NCBI GenBank assembly: GCA_007115705.1
Contig: QXEO01001020.1
Location: forward strand, 620,001 to 684,000
Reading direction: 5' to 3'
DNA from: Dactylis glomerata
Lineage: Eukaryota; Streptophyta; Magnoliopsida; Poales; Poaceae
DNA length: 64,000 bases
Part shown: one piece after another, positions 35,187 to 45,404 of the stretch
How positions within the stretch are numbered: the first letter of the stretch is position 1
Layout of the letters: each line of letters begins with the position of its first letter
Made by a program: the position numbers and the translations under genes
Notes under the pieces: generated by a model
What the model saw: the letters and a program-made list of their open reading frames with translations, nothing else
What the model was told of the DNA's origin: nothing
Databases searched by the model: none

Positions 35187-36138
35187 TGATATGGGGTGGC
35201 CCGATCTTCTCGTGAGCAATGCGATGGTGATGATGGCAGCGGATGATTGTCGGGGATAACTTGGTGTCACCGATGAACTCTCCTCGCTTGAACCCTGATG
35301 CCAATGCAACAGCTCTCAAACCCTATAGGATATTCACGACTCCACACACTTGCGCACGTAGCCTTCGACCACGAAATGGTAGTTTGCAATCTACTGATTC
35401 CCAATGGAACAACAGATCACACTAAACTTGCAGCAGTATAACACAAAATCCAGATGAATTGGTGCAGAGGAATTCAGATGAATGCTTACAGCAGTTCAAC
35501 GAAGAAATCTTTAGTCTAAACGTGGTCTAACCCTAATTGAGGGGGCGCCCAGGGCTACTTATAGGTGGCCGGGCGTCCTCAGCAAAGACCTGGCCCAAAA
35601 CATGTCTGGTTTGGGCCCAAACTGACTCGGTTCGACTCAAACGGGTACATACCGACCCATATATGGGTTCGGCCTAATTTTAGCACGCAGGCCAAGTGTG
35701 TAGCGCGCCTTAGACGTGTAGACATCGTGTCGCAGGCAGTCCTAGTGCGCCATCACATGCTCGTGCTCATCCAGACTTGATCTCCTTCACGTGGTGATGT
35801 CCTCCATGCTTGTGGCGCCGGCCTCCCTCTCCTCCCTCGCGCTCTCTTGCTTGATCACCACGTCATGCTCCATGTGTTGCATCTCCTCGCTCCCTCGAAC
35901 CCCTTCTTCTCCAATGAACCTGATCATACATATGAACAAAGACTTAGGCAGTATAAAATTCTCATTACAATAAATATCAGATTCAGCAAGAAGTGAGTTC
36001 ACCTGCTGTTGTAACAACTTAGCTAGGGCTCGAGTAATTGGTCCAATCCTAATCTCGTCATTGGACTTATCTTGATCAGCAACAATAGGATCATCAACCG
36101 TAGGTGGAGATGGCTCTGTAGTAGGGATGTCCTCATCA
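35187..36138 (-). repeat. C2 5' LTR
   Basis: This 952-bp LTR on the minus strand runs from TGATGAGGACATCC (36138) to CCACCCCATATCA (35187). Its U3 side contains a copy of the CR-tail coding sequence, which by chance stays in frame with the S1 gag across the insertion border and gives an artificial fused ORF. A TATA-like CTATAAGTAG lies near 35560. Confidence 0.95.
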
Positions 36139-36920
36139 GCGTCAACATCCTTGCTTGTGAAAGACCCATCAAAGCATGCATCTAGATAGTCCTTGTAATA
36201 TCCTGAAAGCCTTGCATAAAAATTATTAATAACAATATTATGGGGAAGCTCATGAATAGGACATTTGAGCATTAGTGTCTTCAATCTTCCCCACGCTTGG
36301 GCAATGCTTTCTCCCTCATGCGGATGAAAATTATAAATGTAATTCCTATCTTTATAAACCTCACTAGAAGGATAGAATTTAGAATAAAAGAGAGGTACAA
36401 TTTCCTCCCAATCAATAGCGCGGCCATCCTTTAGTGTTTTATACCATTCTGCAGCTCTTCCCTTCAGTGATAAAGAAAATAGCTTCCTCTTAACTTGGTT
36501 CATCGAAATACCTGCACACTTGAACAACTCGCATAATTCATGTATAAAGAGCAAATGATCACTAGGATGGACAGTTCCATCTCCTAAATAGCGGTTATCC
36601 ATAGCACGTTCAACAACTTTCATAGGTATTTTAAAAGGATGAGGAGCACAAGCCTCATAAGAATTATCACATATGGGAGATAAAATATCATCAGAGCAAA
36701 CTTTCTCCACTAAAGCTAGGGAACTAAAAATATCATGCTTAACAAAACCAGCTTCCCCAAGCTTAGACTTTTCTATAGCATTAGCAATAACGGTGTTCAA
36801 AGCATTCATACTAACAACACTATTAGCACGCAAATTAAGCTCCAAAGGTTTTTCAATTTTCTCTTCAAACACTTCATATCCTAACGTAGGAAAAATACTA
36901 AAGAACTCTTTGTTTTCCAT
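36139..36920 (-). pseudogene. gag: S1 gag-like ORF, N-terminal half
   Basis: The frame opens at the ATG at 36920 (minus) and runs uninterrupted to the C2 insertion at 36138/36139, then continues at 11640. The region reading DHLLFIHELCELFKCAGIS, then LKGRAAEWYKTL and FYSKFYPSSE, is the Athila-type retrotransposon Gag capsid fold as I know it from grass elements. It would assemble virus-like particles in the cytoplasm. Because the second half is broken, the gene as a whole is not functional. Confidence 0.8.
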
Positions 36921-37030
36921 TAAGCCTAACTAGTGAAAATAAAAACAAGAAACAAAAAGATATAATTGCAGAATCTAAAGGAAATAACTTCGAGCACTCA
37001 CACAGGAGGATGCGAGTACCTTTTACCTTA

Positions 37031-37050
37031 CCTCCCCGGCAACGGCGCCA
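37031..37050 (-). other. S1 primer-binding region
   Basis: The minus strand reads TGGCGCCGTTGCCGGGGAGG 10 bases after the LTR end. This tract is constant in Triticeae Athila/Sabrina-type elements, from memory. I do not assign the tRNA. Confidence 0.7.
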
Positions 37051-37060
37051 GAAAAGAGCT

Positions 37061-38495
37061 TGATGTCTATGCACGCGTCTGTTCTTGTAGACAGTGTTGT
37101 GCCTCCAAGTGCAGAGGTTTGTAGAGCAGCAACAAGTTTCCCTTAAGTGGATCACCCAAGGTTTATCGAACTCAGGGAGAAGGAGGTCAAAGCTATCCCT
37201 CTCAATCAACCTTGCAATTACGATACAGAAAGTCTCTTGTGTCCCCAACACACCCAATACACTTGTCAGATGTATAGGTGCACTAGTTCGGCGAAGAGAT
37301 AGTGAAATACAAGTAGTAGTGATGATTATGAGTAGTAAATGTAATACGAAATAAGTATCGCTGCAAGCAAATATGTAACAAAACTGAATGTAAATGGTGT
37401 GCAATGCTTGGAAACAAGGCCTAGGGATCATACTTTCACTAGTGGACACACTCTCAACAAATATAACATAATTGAACCAATAGATGCTAACTTCAATATG
37501 CAACTCAAAACAATTCTCCAATGGAAAACAAACACTAATCATGCGTAGGGCTACGAAGCACTCCTCAAAGTCCATATTTCTCCAAACTAGATTGTCCCAC
37601 ACTATCACCATGAACGCACTAGATGGTTCTAACAAACACCAACAATTCATAGAGACATTAACCAAAAAGATACACATGATGCGCACACTAGTCACCTTCA
37701 CACCATGATACAAGGTATCTTCGGAGATTACAAATGTAAAGCACGGGAGTAGCATAATATCTGAATAATAACATCTACCAATTCAACTAGATACAAAGCT
37801 CACGCTCACATAAAGATCACATCATGGGAGAGAGAGGTGAACCACATAGCTACCAGTAGAGCCCTTAGCCCCGGGGGAGAACTACTCCCTCCTCATCATA
37901 GGAGGCAGCAACGGCGATGGAGATGGCAGTGAGGTTCATGGAGACGGCGGAGACAGCGATGGAGACCGATGGAGATGGCTCCGGGGGCACTTCCCTGTCC
38001 CGGTAGGGTGCCGGAACAGAGACTTCTGTCCCCCGAAATTCGTCGGCGGCGGCGGCGGAGCTGCGGAACTCTTTCTGGAAATTTGCCGATTCCCTTAGGG
38101 TTTTTCGTCCAGAGGCTTCTTATAGGCAAAGGGGTGTCATCAGGAGTGGACCAGGGGCTCCTCACCACAGGTCGGCGCGGCTAGGGCCTGGGCCGCAACC
38201 CCTCATGGTGAGGCTGCCCTCTGGCCCCCCTCCAGCTCTCCTTTGGTCCCCGTCCTTTGTCCGGGAAAAATAGGAGTTTCCGAACTTGTTTCGTCCAATT
38301 CCGAGAATATTTCTGGTGTAGCTTTTCTGAAACACAAAAACAGTAGAAAACGGGGAACTAGCACTGTGGCATCTTGTCAATAGGTTAGTTCCGGAAATCG
38401 CATAAAAATGACACGAAGTGTAACGAAACACAAGGCAAATGGTATAAAAACAAGCATGGCGCATCAAAAATTATAGATACGTTTGAGACGTATCA
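37061..38495 (-). repeat. S1 5' LTR (Sabrina/WHAM-like)
   Basis: This is a 1435-bp LTR on the minus strand. It starts TGATACGTCTCAAACGTATC at 38495 and ends GCATAGACATCA at 37061. The matching 3' LTR is outside the window to the left, so neither its age nor its duplication (expected GGGTC, 38496-38500) can be checked here. It holds only short chance ORFs. Confidence 0.88.
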
Positions 38496-39658
38496 GGGTC
38501 CTAGTGATGATGTACTCGACGACGACGCAGATGAGAGAATGGCGAAGACGATGGTCTGGACGGCATAGTCGGGAGCTCCCTGTAACTACGATGAAATGCT
38601 GCTGGAGTCAGGGAAGCGGCAGTGATGCATTCTGGCATGGTCAAGTCGCCGGTTGTGGAGGTTTTTGTGCCACTCCAACTTACTGGGAGATGCAGGACGA
38701 TGAGGTGGGCTCAGTGATGCAGTGGGAGAGGCGAAGATGCTCTGGTGCGGTGCGAATACCTTGCCGGAGTTCGCCGATAACCTCAAGATGGCGATCTCGA
38801 TTCTGCGCTCCCTAGTGGCTCTCGTGATCAACCGTGAGAAGGGAAAGGGCGGGGGAAAGGAGGAGAATTAGGGGGCGTCGCCTCGGGTGCCATTGGGGTC
38901 TAGAGATTGCAGGGGGGAAGTGGAGCGAGTGGGCAGTTCCGGTTCCAGAGAGAAGGGAGGGAGGTTAGGGACACACCCGACAGGTGGGCTCCACCTGTCA
39001 GGAAAAAAAAGCCTGGGGGTAACCGTTCGAGAAAAGACCGAGTGGGCCGTTGCTGGGCTGGCTAGCCCGGGGCTGCTCGGTCCACTTCTTCTTTCTTTCT
39101 TTCCTTCTTTCTTTTTATTCTTTTCTGGTTTCTTAAATCTTTTGTAACTTTTGCATAAAAGCTTCAAATCTAGTCAAACCAATTTCAATTTTTTTGTAAT
39201 ATTCAACACTACAAAATAAAACAGTGAAGAGACATTTTTCATGATGAAACAAGTATTCCTCAAAACTTTGTAAATTTGGCCAAAATACTTTATTGCAATA
39301 ATACAATGTTGGGTTAGGGTATTTAAAATAATTTCTTTTAAATTCAGAGAATAAACTCTAATTAAATAACATTTGAACTTTATTTTAAAATACACTTCTG
39401 GAAATGCAAACCTTAGTGGTAATAAACCTTTTGTAAATAATTCCCTTGCATAAATGCTTGCATTGGATTTGATTAAATGCAAAATAATACTTTGAAATTT
39501 TATTTTCCCAAAATAATTCCTCAAGCAATAAAGGAAAGTTTGAAATAGTTTTTGTAATAATTCTTTTATATAAACTCAAAAAGTTTTATATCCTAGTGAA
39601 AATTCAATCCATACAAATATTTTTTTTCCAAAATTTGATAAAAACTTGGGATGTTACA
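38496..39658 (-). repeat. B0 3' LTR, first 1.16 kb (minus)
   Basis: The minus strand starts TGTAACATCCCAAG at 39658 and runs left until S1 interrupts it at 38495. The A/T-rich start is followed by a G/C-rich part with pyrimidine runs (39090-39125). The inverted end (GGGGCGTTACA) of the same LTR type is at 61517. The remainder lies beyond the left edge of the window. No ORF is supported. Confidence 0.65.
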
Positions 39659-40262
39659 GGCTACCACCCTTAAAAGAAATCTCATCCCCGAGATTTGGAG
39701 AGGCTAGAAAGGTAGAAGGGTTTGGGGTACTTAGGTGGCTACCACCCTTAAAAGAAACTTTTCTAGGCAATCTAGGTCTTTGGGTTCTGACAGGACATCC
39801 TTGGTTTGACATAGCACTGGGTCATCTTTTGAATCCATAGTAAGCTTCTGTCTTCATTTCCAATAGGTGGGTGTCTATTCACAAACTTGGATTTCCAGTA
39901 TTTCTCAAAGGGGGCTTGAGTATAACTTTGCTCCATTGTGGAGCTTTTATCCAGCAATGTAGTTTTATTGAACTACTTTGGACACTGAAGGGTCACTCTT
40001 TGGGTCAATCAAAAGACCAAGTTAAGATGATCTCGTACCTTCATTTCATCCTCTTTGTTGACATCCTTGGCAATATTTCATCTTAGGATGCATTCTTTTG
40101 TAAAAACTCTTGGTTCAAACGGAGCTCTCAAGATTGGTAAGACTTCTTCCATAGCAAATCTTCTTCAACGGTAAGCTTGTGGTTCACTTTCACCGTAATC
40201 CTACGTTTTGGCCACACTGGCTCACTTTAAGGGGTGTAACATCCTATCCTCCTAAGGTTAAG
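39659..40262 (-). mobile_element. B0 interior, 3' end
   Basis: This is the minus-strand interior of B0 next to its 3' LTR. A polypurine-type word (AAGGGTGGTAGCC, minus) stands directly before the LTR at 39659-39671 and is repeated at 39737-39750. No intact ORF is present. C4 inserted at 40262 with the duplication TTAAG (40258-40262 and 50632-50636). Confidence 0.6.
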
Positions 40263-41190
40263 TGATGTGGGGTGGCCTTCGGACACCTCCGCCTCAAGAC
40301 CGCCAAGTTCCCCACAAGGGCCAATGACAAGAGCTCGAGCTAAAGCCCTCCATGATAAGGTGAATTTGCTCCTAAACACTCTTGATCTTGAGCATACGGT
40401 GAATGGTTCGCTACCTCATGGCAACATCATTTGTGCAGTCCGTTACGAACCATATGGAGAGACGACCAAGGACGAGGAACACGAAGAGGAAGCATGGAAA
40501 CGCCGGAAGAAGAAGTTGGAGCAAGCGACGGACCGGCTAAAGCCGGCCCTGACACTGGCTTTAGCCGGCCACCGGCTTTAGCCGGCAGACCGACTAAAGC
40601 CAGACTTAACACCGGCTAAAGCCGGCCTGGCCGAGTCAACACGCCTTTGGCCTGGAAGCCACCCTTGTAATCTTCCCTAAATTACCAAGTTGCCCCCAGG
40701 ACGTGGCTGCCTATTTATATGGCTCTCTTTTCCCCTTTCTAGGTTAGACAAGAATTAAGATAAAACATGGCTTCATGCCCTTTCCCTTAGGGAACTTGCT
40801 ACTAGATCTCAAATCTAGAGTAAACCATCATCCCTCTTTGTTTGGGGTCTCTTCTATTTGGGGAATTCTACCTTGTAGTGGATCTCTTGCATACTTTTGT
40901 GTGTAATTCTATCCATTGATTTGGTCTCTTCCCCAAGTGGAATTCTACTCCTAGCAAATCAATCTCTCACAAGGAATTCTACTCTTGGAGTCTCTTCCTT
41001 GTGATTCTATTGAGTTGGTGAATCAGGCCAACGAGGGCAACCGGTGTGTATCTTGTGTGTGTGTGTTTGCCTTCGATTTGTTCATCGTGTTCATCGTGTT
41101 CTTCGTGTTCTTCGTGTTCATCCTCATTCCCCGCCACAAATCTCGTGAATCTGTGAAGATTGGGCCACCCCAAGAGGTCACCCCTCATCA
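40263..41190 (+). repeat. C4 5' LTR
   Basis: This 928-bp LTR begins with the CR-tail coding copy (GPMTRARAK near 40318-40345). It then has a cluster of palindromic CCGGCTNTAGCCGG words (40533-40630), a TATA-type CTATTTATATGG at 40711-40722 and a TCATCGTGT/TCTTCGTGT short tandem repeat near 41080-41125, which is longer than in the 3' copy. Confidence 0.93.
40533..40630. repeat. Palindromic CCGGCTTTAGCCGG cluster, C4 5' LTR
   Basis: Several copies of CCGGCTAAAGCCGG and its A/T-centre variants follow one another with 4-10 base spacers. Each copy is self-complementary, so the RNA and single-stranded DNA could form a chain of hairpins. The 3' LTR (49969-50089) has a longer version. Confidence 0.9.
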
Positions 41191-41192
41191 TA

Positions 41193-41202
41193 TGGTATCA
41201 GC
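41193..41202 (+). other. C4 primer-binding site
   Basis: TGGTATCAGC starts two bases after the 5' LTR. Nine bases match the initiator Met-tRNA site. Confidence 0.8.
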
Positions 41203-42108
41203 AGCTTTTGGTTGCCACGGATTTACTCTCGTTTGTGATTTCCACCATAAATTTCAAAAATCTAAAAAATAGCCCCAAATTTGCCTCGAATTTTGATCTC
41301 AAGATTTGTTGAGTTTTTTGTGGTTTTGATCCAAGGATTTTGTGTCTCAAGTGCTGATCTACCTACCTTTGCGTTCCCTTAGCCTAATTCTTCCTAATTT
41401 TTCCGGATTTGAGGATTTTTGTGCCCAATTTCTGCCACCAAAGACGAACTGCTCGTGCAAAATTGTTCGATCCGGCTATAGCCGGCCTGCGCAGCAAATA
41501 GCCGGTCTGTCCAGTTTTCTCAAAAAAGACCAAACCGGCTAAAGCTGGCCTGGACACCGGCTAAAGCCGGCCACCGGCTATAGCCGGCCTATACACCGGC
41601 TAAGGCCAGTCTAGACTGGCACTCGCAGATTTCCTTCTTCTTTGCAAACCTCTTTTCTTTTGGTGATCTTACCCTTTGAGAGTGGCTTTCCTAGAGTTGC
41701 GAAGCATCGTACACTTGACCCCGAATTGTGAGAGTGTGTGTTTATATCTACCAAGTTTTGAAGTGGACCAAGAGAAAGAGAAAAGAGATACTCCCAATCA
41801 AACAAAAACACAAAGAGAGAAAGAAAGATAACTCACACATAGTGTGTGTGTGTGCCATCCATAGTCCACAAATACAAAAGAGTCCACAAGCTTGTAGCCA
41901 AAAGAGAGAGTGAGAAGAGAGGCAAGTGTGCGAATCTTGTTGCTTCTCCTTTTTGCAACCAAGCCACGGTCTCTCGAGTGTTAGTGCGACATTAAGCGTA
42001 GTCGTCGTTAGGACCCTCATTTTTGGTCCATCGCACTAACCCCATGCATCTCCACGTGTGTGTTCTTTTTGATCGCCCTTTTGACATTTGAAATTTTTGC
42101 ATCACCTC
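41203..42108 (+). other. C4 leader, part upstream of N3
   Basis: Noncoding leader. It has a second cluster of CCGGCTATAGCCGG-type palindromes at 41472-41612, like that in the LTR. N3 inserts at 42108 with duplication ACCTC. No ORF is supported. Confidence 0.7.
41472..41612. repeat. Palindromic CCGGCTATAGCCGG cluster, C4 leader
   Basis: About six copies of the same palindrome family as in the LTRs lie here, some degenerate (AGCTGGCC, AAGGCCAG). They are outside the LTR, so this is not just LTR duplication. Confidence 0.85.
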
Positions 42109-42347
42109 TGATATGGGCACGAAGGAGGAGGTGAAGCCCAATTTCAGGACTCCACCAAGATGAGGGAAGCTCGTTGCTGATTGGCACGCCAGGACGACCT
42201 ACGATATGAAATAATTTAGTCTAAGGTTGTGTCAGCAATTTACATATCTGCTTATGTTATTCCGTGTGCTAGGTCATGTTATGGGCCACTTAGTTTTATT
42301 TGTGTTTTGGGTTTGGGCCTGTCCAAGCCCAACAGTTTTCTGGCCAT

Positions 42348-42356
42348 CTATATAAG
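42348..42356 (+). promoter_or_regulatory. N3 LTR TATA box
   Basis: CTATATAAG in the U3 part of the LTR is the clearest core promoter among the non-autonomous elements. N2 has the same word in its LTRs. The assignment is by sequence only. Confidence 0.75.
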
Positions 42357-42460
42357 GAGGCCAGCAGTTTAGGGTTTAGGGAGTTCAGTTGTTTAGTTGA
42401 AAACTATCGTGTGCTCCACCGTGTATCATCCCTCCGGGGAAACGGCGCTGCCGTGTTTCT

Positions 42461-42466
42461 AATAAA
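42461..42466 (+). terminator. N3 LTR poly(A) signal
   Basis: AATAAA lies about 105 bases after the TATA box. In the 3' LTR the same signal is at 45702-45707, which is the copy that would be used for 3'-end formation. Confidence 0.6.
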
Positions 42467-42669
42467 GATTGCTGCGAGGGTTCTTGTGTTCATCAAGAAT
42501 TATCAGGCTCAGGTTTGAGGCGTGGTGATCTTCATCACGTTGCTTGCTGGATTCGTTCCTCTTCTTCAGGTGACGTTTTTCGCGTTATTGGAAGATTATT
42601 TATCCGGGTTGACTCGCTATGAAAGATCGGGACAAAACTCATAGGATCACCGGCGTGATCCTTATCATG

Positions 42670-42679
42670 TGGTATCAGA
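42670..42679 (+). other. N3 primer-binding site
   Basis: TGGTATCAGA starts two bases after the LTR end and is of the initiator Met-tRNA type. Confidence 0.85.
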
Positions 42680-43553
42680 TTACTGGGTTGCTCACGGCGA
42701 TATTGATCTGCTGATTCTTCTTCATACGAACAGTTGTTCGATTGGAGAGATTGGAGCAGATCGGTTATTCAAGTTTTCAGATTGGATAGATCTACAGATT
42801 GTTACTCTCAGAAAGTTTTCGGATCAATCCCATTGTGATCGGATTATTCTTTGTTGAAGTTTCTGTCGGTCTCGGAATCCTCCAGATCCGATCCAAGTAC
42901 CAGATCGAGCCAAGTACCAGATCCGATCCTGCCAGGCTTGAAGAGACAAAAAAACAGCAGCGCTGCGCTCACTGCCTCGCGCTGAGGGACGGAGACCGTC
43001 TGCATCTAGGCACAGCGTCGCCAGTCGCCCGCGTCGAGGATCGAGGCGCCAGCGCCCGCGCCCCGCCAGGATCGTTCGTGTCTCCCTCATGGGCCGGCCC
43101 ATTGACTCTTGATCGGGAGTGTTCGCTTCGCCAGGATCGTTCCTAGATCCGATCGGTTCAGTTAAAAAAAAAAAAGGGGATCGACCCCGCACCTGGGCAC
43201 GCACGTCTGCCCCGGAGCGAGTAGCGCCTCGCTTGCTTGGCCGCTAGCGTGGCCACGCGCTGATTTTTTCCCTGCGGGCCGGCCCATTCTGGCCCAGGTG
43301 CACTTCGCTTCGCCTCTGGCCATCATCACGCAGCGCCAGGGATCGATCCCATGCGCTGGAGCACGGAGACTGTCTGCCCCCCAGCGCCCCGCGAGCCTGC
43401 ATCTCCTTTGTGCCTCAGCCGCCCTGTCAGCTCTCAGTTACTCCTGATTTATTTCAGTTTGCACAGAATTTTTTCAGATTTTTGTGTGACTGATCACTAG
43501 GAGTAACACAGGATATTTTGAATCAGTGTCGGCTGGGATAAAATAGTACTACA
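42680..43553 (+). other. N3 leader
   Basis: About 0.9 kb of G+C-rich leader with GATCC-type words and a poly-A run at 43164-43175. Short ORFs here are Ser/Arg/Pro-rich and not conserved. It resembles the N2 leaders in style. Confidence 0.7.
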
Positions 43554-45404
43554 ATGGACTCTTTTCCGGATGATTATTACGGCTATAAGTGTCGCCGTGG
43601 CAAAAAATCTAGCGATATTTTCAATGATTATCTGGACCTGCTGGATGATGTTTTAGCATATGATGCATATGAGATCAATTGGCAACTGACCTATGATGCA
43701 ACAGCTGAAGAGTATGAGTCATGGGAACGTCATATGCTACAGGGTTTCTACAGGTGTGCTACCTATGATCAAAACATGAATGATTCTAACCGTTTGGCTC
43801 TTGCGGACCGACGCGTGGATGCCAGGCTATACAGTTGGTGGCATAAAGCGTTGCAGGAGAAGAGCATTACCTCTACAACTTGGACGAATTTCAGAAAATT
43901 TCTGCGAGAGTGCTTTATCCCTTCTAGCACCGTGGTTCCTTCTCGAAAGCCCATGGTAACCGTAGCAGTGATTCAGCAGCCACCCAAGGTTGTGCATCGG
44001 ATAGAGGATGTTGGCAAGAGCATAGCTCCTATACAGAAGGTCGCGACAGCTGTGACTACTCATGAGAAGTTGACAGTTGTTCCATTGCCGACAGTTCGCA
44101 AGGTGGTCGCCACGAATTCTGAATTGTCAGCGGTTGATGTTGTTAAGGCTGATGTTGTCACGGAAATCGTGGAGGAGGTTGTACCATTGAGTGGGCTGAA
44201 TATGCAACTCAAAAGAGTACATGATGAGACTTGCATGACAGCGGATAGAGGCCAGCGATGGAATTTATTTCAGGCGCAGTGCATAATCAAAGGCAAACCA
44301 TGCAAGTTGATGATTGATAGTGGTAGTTACTGTAATGGCATTAGCAAGGCGGTTGTGGAGGCTTTGGGTTTATCCACATGGCGTATTCCAGAACCGAGGC
44401 ATGTTGAGTGGGTTAATAGCTGCGGTATGCTGAAGATTACTCACAAGGTGCGTGTGCCATTTACAGTTGATGACTATGTTGATGAGGTGGAATGTGATGT
44501 GTTGCCATTGGAGGTGTGTGGACTGTTACTTGGACGTCCATGGCAGTATGATCACAATGCTATGCATGCTGGGAGAGCAAATACATATTCTTTTGTGCAT
44601 GATGGCAAACAGCGGACTTTGAAGCCTATGAGAGATGATCAAATCAAGTCCGATGTTGTGTTGGTGGTTCGCAAGGAGAAGTTGCATAAAGCTAAGCCAC
44701 AACCAGGGCTAGCTAAGGTGCAGCATGAGGCGCATGATGCGAAAAGCATCGATGGTGATAATGTTTCAGCCAAGCCTGTAGATGACAAGCCAGTTGTTCT
44801 TGTTAGTGACAAGCCGGTTGAAGTCAAGCCTCTTATTGATGAAGGGAAGGATATGTCAGCATGTGTTCCACTTCCAGTTCGTGTTGACATGGGTGTTCAG
44901 ACTGATGACGGTGGTGCTGATCTTGTTCCGGTGCATATGGTGCCGCGGGTAGTCAGCCACAGTTTTGTGAGAACACCTCGGAGACGTTTTGTTGGAGCAG
45001 CAGTGCGTGTGCATACAGGCAAAGATGGACGTGTTCGTCAGTTGTGTGGCCCAGGCATTACTACTTTGCAGGGTCGTGCTAAGCAGGTTCATGTTCAGCA
45101 ACGCAAGGTTCCAGCAAGGGTTGAGAAGAAGAAGGTGGAGGCGCCTAAGCACAAGTTTATTTGGCGAAGAAAAGAGGTGCAACCACCTAGGGCTGTATCA
45201 AGTCGAGCAGGCCAAGAGGGAGGATGTGGTGAGGAAGGCAAGCAAGACTTGAAGACGGCGAATATGTGTGGTGCTATTATTGATATTCCGCCACCCTTTC
45301 GAGCAGACCCTCATGCGTTGGGGACAACGCTTTTTGAAGGGGGGGAGGATGATATGGGCACGAAGGAGGAGGTGAAGCCCAATTTCAGGACTCCACCAAG
45401 ATGA
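43554..45404 (+). CDS. gag: N3 Gag-protease protein, intact, with basic C-terminal region
   Basis: This is an open 616-residue frame from the ATG at 43554 to a stop inside the 3' LTR. Its acidic/Tyr-rich N-terminus is followed by a Gag capsid-like region (about 45-125: YESWERHML, YSWWHKAL, RECFIPSS). There is a Val-rich linker and no zinc knuckle. A retropepsin-type protease has DSGSY at residue 255 and LLLGRPWQYD near 325. Residues 340-480 are a Lys/Val/Asp-rich linker with KPVEVKP. Residues 480-560 are a basic block (TPRRRF, GKDGRVRQLC, RAKQVHVQQRKV, KHKFIWRRK). The last 17 residues, ending VKPNFRTPPR, are encoded by the LTR. RT, RNase H and integrase are absent. The frame is intact, so the protein could be made today. 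The role of the basic region is unknown; RNA or DNA binding in place of the missing knuckle is a guess. Confidence 0.9.
   Translation: MDSFPDDYYGYKCRRGKKSSDIFNDYLDLLDDVLAYDAYEINWQLTYDATAEEYESWERHMLQGFYRCATYDQNMNDSNRLALADRRVDARLYSWWHKALQEKSITSTTWTNFRKFLRECFIPSSTVVPSRKPMVTVAVIQQPPKVVHRIEDVGKSIAPIQKVATAVTTHEKLTVVPLPTVRKVVATNSELSAVDVVKADVVTEIVEEVVPLSGLNMQLKRVHDETCMTADRGQRWNLFQAQCIIKGKPCKLMIDSGSYCNGISKAVVEALGLSTWRIPEPRHVEWVNSCGMLKITHKVRVPFTVDDYVDEVECDVLPLEVCGLLLGRPWQYDHNAMHAGRANTYSFVHDGKQRTLKPMRDDQIKSDVVLVVRKEKLHKAKPQPGLAKVQHEAHDAKSIDGDNVSAKPVDDKPVVLVSDKPVEVKPLIDEGKDMSACVPLPVRVDMGVQTDDGGADLVPVHMVPRVVSHSFVRTPRRRFVGAAVRVHTGKDGRVRQLCGPGITTLQGRAKQVHVQQRKVPARVEKKKVEAPKHKFIWRRKEVQPPRAVSSRAGQEGGCGEEGKQDLKTANMCGAIIDIPPPFRADPHALGTTLFEGGEDDMGTKEEVKPNFRTPPR
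45337..45349 (+). other. N3 polypurine tract
   Basis: The purine run directly before the 3' LTR (AAGGGGGGGAGGA) is in frame, encodes Gly-Gly-Glu-Asp, and is identical to N2. Confidence 0.85.

Larger units (their letters stand above)
11641..36138 (-). mobile_element. C2: CRM-clade retrotransposon (minus), interrupted by C3/N1 and N2
   Basis: C2 spans 24.5 kb but is only about 7.5 kb after its passengers are removed. The ends are TGATATGGGG (plus, left) and TGATGAGGACATCC (minus, right), flanked by the duplication GCGTC at 11636-11640 and 36139-36143 inside the S1 gag. Its 5' LTR is at 35187-36138. Its 3' LTR is split by C3 into 11641-12237 and 23670-24024 (597 + 355 = 952 bp, the same as the 5' LTR). 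LTR divergence by eye is about 23 of 952 (2.4 %). N2 is inserted in the leader. The polyprotein is damaged. Confidence 0.95.
42109..42667 (+). repeat. N3 5' LTR
   Basis: This 559-bp LTR has a TATA box at 42348-42356 and AATAAA at 42461-42466. Transcription probably starts about 30 bases after the TATA box, which would put R between there and the poly(A) site. Confidence 0.94.

Noticed and set aside
35787..36920. A 377-codon minus-strand ORF that looks like a Gag fused to a CRM tail
   Set aside because: The join at 36138/36139 is exactly the border of C2 with its GCGTC duplication. The fusion is a chance reading across an insertion and not a gene.
38496..39167. Possible host gene fragments near 38480-38830 and 38887-39147
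   Set aside because: The ORFs are short, low in complexity and lie inside what is best read as the B0 LTR. There are no splice sites or protein motifs.
40236..40246. TGTAACATCC word as another LTR start
   Set aside because: There is no matching LTR end, primer site or duplication nearby. It lies inside the B0 interior.
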